DNA of 64,000 nt, taken from positions 124,001-188,000 of the forward strand of contig NZ_JADFFK010000009.1 of assembly GCF_015223355.1 (NCBI RefSeq), in the 5' to 3' direction. Of the stretch, positions 61,212 through 64,000 are shown piece by piece. This DNA comes from Salipiger mangrovisoli. GTDB lineage: Bacteria > Pseudomonadota > Alphaproteobacteria > Rhodobacterales > Rhodobacteraceae. How positions within the stretch are numbered: position 1 is the first letter of the stretch; the number at the start of each line of letters is the position of its first letter. The notes under the pieces are model-generated. The model did not search any database, was not told the origin of the DNA, and saw only the letters and a list, made by a program, of their open reading frames with translations. The translations under genes and the position numbers were made by a program.

Positions 61212-61936
61212 CATTGACGGCGGGCGGCGGGTTTTCGGACCGCGCCCAGAGCCACACCACCCACGTGGTGGACCAGCTGGGGCTGGCCATCGTCGCCGGG
61301 GAATACCCCGAGCGCGCGATGATCCCGCTCGACCCCGACCTCGAGGAAATGTTCGGCGTCTCGCGCACGGTCATCCGCGAGGCGAAGAAGACGCTCATCG
61401 CCAAGGGCATGCTGGCCTCGAAGGCGAAGGTCGGCACGCGGGTGCAGCCCTCGTCCGAGTGGAACATGTTCGACCCCGACGTGCTGCGCTGGCACTCCGA
61501 GCAGAAGACGCCGGGGCGTTTCGTGGCGGACCTGAACGAGATCCGGCTGATCATCGAGCCCTCGGCGGCGGCGCTGGTGGCCGAGCGGGCAGGTCCGGCC
61601 GAACATGCAAGGCTGGACGCAAGCTGCGATGCGCTGGCTCAGGCCACCAGCCGGACGGCCTTTGCCATGGCGGATCTCGAGTTCCACAAGCTTATCCTGC
61701 ATCTCTCCGACAACCGTTTCCTGCAGTCGCTGGGCGATCTGGTGCAGGCGGCGCTCTACTCGCAGCTCATCGCCGAGGCCGAGGAAGCGCGCGAGCCGGG
61801 CGACCTTGCCCGCAGCGTGGAAAAGCACCGCGCCATCGTCGATGCGATCCGCGCCGGAATGCCCGACCGCGCCCGCGCCTGCATGGAAAAGGTGGTGATG
61901 GATGCCCCGGCTGGGGGCGTGCGCCGGGCGGGCTGA
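61208..61936 (+). CDS. GntR/FadR-family regulator of the ytf operon
   Basis: 242 residues: winged HTH (LGLAIVAGEYPERAMIPLDPDLEEMFGVSRTVIREAKKTLIAKGMLASKAKVGTRV, residues ~20-75) and a C-terminal FCD ligand domain (RLIIEPSAAALVAERAG...DLEFHKLILHLSDNRFL...EKHRAIVDAIRAGMPDRARACMEKV). Its ATG overlaps the yjfF stop (ATGA), so it is made together with the transporter and probably represses it by feedback. The GTA-A-TAC element before ytfQ is a possible target. Confidence 0.9.
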   Translation: MTLTAGGGFSDRAQSHTTHVVDQLGLAIVAGEYPERAMIPLDPDLEEMFGVSRTVIREAKKTLIAKGMLASKAKVGTRVQPSSEWNMFDPDVLRWHSEQKTPGRFVADLNEIRLIIEPSAAALVAERAGPAEHARLDASCDALAQATSRTAFAMADLEFHKLILHLSDNRFLQSLGDLVQAALYSQLIAEAEEAREPGDLARSVEKHRAIVDAIRAGMPDRARACMEKVVMDAPAGGVRRAG

Positions 61937-61976
61937 AATCAACCCGAGAGAATTTCCCGAATCCGGGAAGGGCACG

Positions 61977-62906
61977 TCAGAAGTGCCGGATGCTGTCCTG
62001 TACCATCCCCAGAAGCCGCTCCGCCGCCTTGGAGATGTGCCGTCCCCGCGCCTGGATGATCAGGTAGGGCTCGACCGTCAACAGCCGGTTCAGCTGCAGT
62101 CGCCGCAGGTCGGCCGAGACCGGCGGTTCGAGCATCAGGTCGATCACCTCCTGCGACATCGGCGCGACGGCGTCGGAGTCCTTCAGAAGCGCGATGATCG
62201 CCAGCAGCGAAGAGGTGGTGATCACGTCGGGCGGGGCGGTCATCCCCTCGTCGTGGAAGGCGGTCTCGATCGCCGCGCGGATCGGCGCGCCGCGTTGTTG
62301 CAGGATCCAGCGCGTGGCGTGCAGGTCAGCGATGGCGACAGGGCTGTGACCGAGCATCGGGTGCCCGTCGCGCACCAGAAGCTGCACGATCTCGTCGCGC
62401 GCCGGTTCGAGGATGAAGTCGCGCTCGTCGAACTGCGGCGGCAGGCGGGCGAGGGCGAAGTCGAGCTCGCCGCGTTCCAGCGCTTGCACCAGCGCGACCG
62501 AGGGCGCGACTTCGATCGAGATGTCCATCGAGCTGGACACCGCCTTCAGCCGCTGCACCTGCGGCACCAGCTGGCCGAGCGCCGGGCCGGTCACCGCGCC
62601 GACCCGCACCGTGCCGCCGAGGCCGGAATGCAGATCGTCGAAATCTTCGGCCATGCGGCGCAGGTCATGCTCGATGCGGCGCGCGTGCTGGGCGAGCAGC
62701 GCGCCCGTGGGCGTCGGTTCCATCCCCTTGGGCGTGCGCTGGAACAGACGCGCGCCAATGGCACGCTCCAGCTCGCCCAGCATCCGGGAGGCTCCGGGCT
62801 GGGTCATCCGGCAAGAGGTGGCGGCCACCTGCAACTGCCCGTGCTCGGATATCGCCGCGATGAGACGGATTTGCGCGGGGCGCAGGTTCCTCAGAAGCTC
62901 TGACAC
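61977..62906 (-). CDS. gbpR: LysR-family regulator, GbpR-like
   Basis: 309 residues with N-terminal HTH (PAQIRLIAAISEHGQLQVAATSCRMTQPGASRMLGELERAIGARLFQRTPKGMEPT) and LysR substrate domain. The GTG at 62906 is chosen as start because AAGG lies nine bases upstream and GbpR-type homology begins at SELLRNLRPAQ; a TTG further upstream is possible. Divergent from chvE across 155 bases, the arrangement described in Agrobacterium, where GbpR controls chvE in response to sugars. Confidence 0.85.
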   Translation of the reverse strand: MSELLRNLRPAQIRLIAAISEHGQLQVAATSCRMTQPGASRMLGELERAIGARLFQRTPKGMEPTPTGALLAQHARRIEHDLRRMAEDFDDLHSGLGGTVRVGAVTGPALGQLVPQVQRLKAVSSSMDISIEVAPSVALVQALERGELDFALARLPPQFDERDFILEPARDEIVQLLVRDGHPMLGHSPVAIADLHATRWILQQRGAPIRAAIETAFHDEGMTAPPDVITTSSLLAIIALLKDSDAVAPMSQEVIDLMLEPPVSADLRRLQLNRLLTVEPYLIIQARGRHISKAAERLLGMVQDSIRHF

Positions 62907-63061
62907 GTAGCATACCTTAACTGTTATGCAGATCACCAATAATGGTATTTGTTCGGTATGTCACGATTAAGTAGGACTTTTGACGTCCCCACGGGAGTCC
63001 ATTCGGAGTCCGGGGGGACCAGCGGGGTGCGGGAGACGCCCCCTTCAACGGGAGGATACCG

Positions 63062-64000
63062 ATGAAACTGACGAAACTCGCGGGTGCGCTCGCGGTAAGC
63101 CTTATTGCGCTTTCCAGCGCGGCCTTCGCGCAGGACAAGGGCACCGTGGGCATCGCCATGCCGACCAAGAGCTCGGCGCGCTGGATCGACGACGGCAACA
63201 ACATGGTCAAGCAGCTCGAGGAAGCCGGCTACGGCACCGACCTGCAATACGCCGAGGACGACATTCCCAACCAGCTCGCGCAGATCGAGAACATGGTGAC
63301 CAAGGGCGTCGATGTGCTGGTGATCGCCGCCATCGACGGCACCACCCTGTCGAACGCGCTGGCCAACGCCGCCGCCTCGGGCGTGCGCATCGTGGCCTAT
63401 GACCGCCTGATCCGCGACAGCGGCGACGTCGATTATTATGCCACCTTCGATAACTTCAAGGTCGGCGTGCAGCAGGCGACCTCGCTGGTCGAGGGCCTGA
63501 ACGAGCGCTTCCCCGACAGCAAGCCTTGGAACGTCGAACTCTTCGGTGGCTCGCCGGACGACAACAACGCCTACTTCTTCTACAACGGCGGCATGTCGGT
63601 GCTGCAGCCGCTGATCGACAGCGGCGACATCGTCGTCCAGTCCGGCCAGATGGGCATGGACAAGGTCGGCACGCTGCGCTGGGACGGCGCGGTGGCGCAG
63701 GCGCGCATGGATAACATCCTGTCGGCCAACTACACCGACAAGGACGTGCACGGCGTACTCGCCCCCTACGACGGCCTGTCCATCGGCATCCTGTCGTCGC
63801 TCAAGGGTGTCGGCTACGGCTCCGGCGATCTGAAGATGCCGATCGTCACCGGTCAGGACGCGGAAGTTCAGTCGGTGAAGTCGATCCTCGCCGGCGAGCA
63901 GTATTCGACGATCTTCAAGGACACCCGCGAACTGGCCCGCGTCACCGTCGGCATGGTCAACGCGCTGATGGAAGGCTCCGAGCCCGAGATCAACGACACC
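63062..64000 (+). CDS. chvE: ChvE-type multiple-sugar-binding periplasmic protein, 5' part
   Basis: 313 codons are present; the gene runs off the window (ChvE is about 350 residues). Signal peptide [23 protein letters not shown], then [67 protein letters not shown], which is strongly ChvE/XylF-like. [28 protein letters not shown] and [20 protein letters not shown] are also hallmarks. Binds glucose, galactose, xylose, arabinose or related sugars. The ABC partner genes gguA/gguB would be expected just past the window edge. GGGAGGATACC precedes the ATG. Confidence 0.94.
   Translation, partial: MKLTKLAGALAVSLIALSSAAFAQDKGTVGIAMPTKSSARWIDDGNNMVKQLEEAGYGTDLQYAEDDIPNQLAQIENMVTKGVDVLVIAAIDGTTLSNALANAAASGVRIVAYDRLIRDSGDVDYYATFDNFKVGVQQATSLVEGLNERFPDSKPWNVELFGGSPDDNNAYFFYNGGMSVLQPLIDSGDIVVQSGQMGMDKVGTLRWDGAVAQARMDNILSANYTDKDVHGVLAPYDGLSIGILSSLKGVGYGSGDLKMPIVTGQDAEVQSVKSILAGEQYSTIFKDTRELARVTVGMVNALMEGSEPEINDT

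Overview
The window reads as GC-rich alphaproteobacterial DNA, most likely a Rhodobacteraceae (Roseobacter-group) bacterium. Supporting signs are the coding style, a rhizobial-type rhaRSTPQUK/rhaDI cluster, ChvE next to a GbpR-like regulator, a tripartite tricarboxylate transporter, and a parAB plus DnaA-like replication module of the kind found on Roseobacter-group plasmids and chromids. No tRNA, rRNA, CRISPR array or transposase was seen.

Layout. 1-3.9 kb: 5' part of glyA, divergent nadK, a 19-residue tandem-repeat (RTX-like) protein and a small VOC protein. 4-10.5 kb: inorganic nitrogen cluster with a structured leader, nirB, nirD, a formate/nitrite channel, a fused PP2C phosphatase-Ser/Thr kinase and cyanase. 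10.5-17.9 kb: Na+-translocating NADH:quinone reductase (nqrABCDEF, minus strand) with its maturation genes apbE and nqrM divergent on the plus strand. 17.9-32 kb: small-molecule metabolism, with a CBS protein, a DUF1028/RidA-like/flavin monooxygenase set, an SBF-type transporter, gamma-glutamyltransferase fused by overlap to a TctABC uptake system with a LysR regulator, an orphan ribbon-helix-helix protein, an M29 aminopeptidase, a Nudix protein and a phosphate transporter. 32-41.3 kb: DEAD-box helicase, EmrAB-type efflux pump with divergent TetR and two perfect palindromic operators, arginase and ornithine cyclodeaminase with divergent Lrp, and a 3-hydroxyacyl-CoA dehydrogenase-like enzyme. 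41.3-52.3 kb: complete L-rhamnose regulon (kinase, mutarotase, ABC importer, DeoR repressor, divergent aldolase/dehydrogenase and isomerase).

52.3-56.4 kb: a plasmid-type maintenance module. It has parA-parB on the minus strand, three palindromes sharing the core GTAACCC-N2-GGGTTAC at and beyond the 3' end of parB, an origin-like region with repeated GTGACA words and two near-consensus DnaA boxes, and a divergent replication-initiator gene. 56.6-64 kb: a second sugar island with a ytfQRT-yjfF-type ABC importer and its GntR repressor, a GbpR-like LysR regulator, and the start of chvE, which runs off the window.

Overall the segment combines genes usually on chromosomes (glyA, nadK, nqr) with a complete plasmid-style replication/partition cassette and accessory sugar and nitrogen uptake genes. 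The simplest reading is a chromid or large megaplasmid; a plasmid integrated into a chromosome is the alternative.
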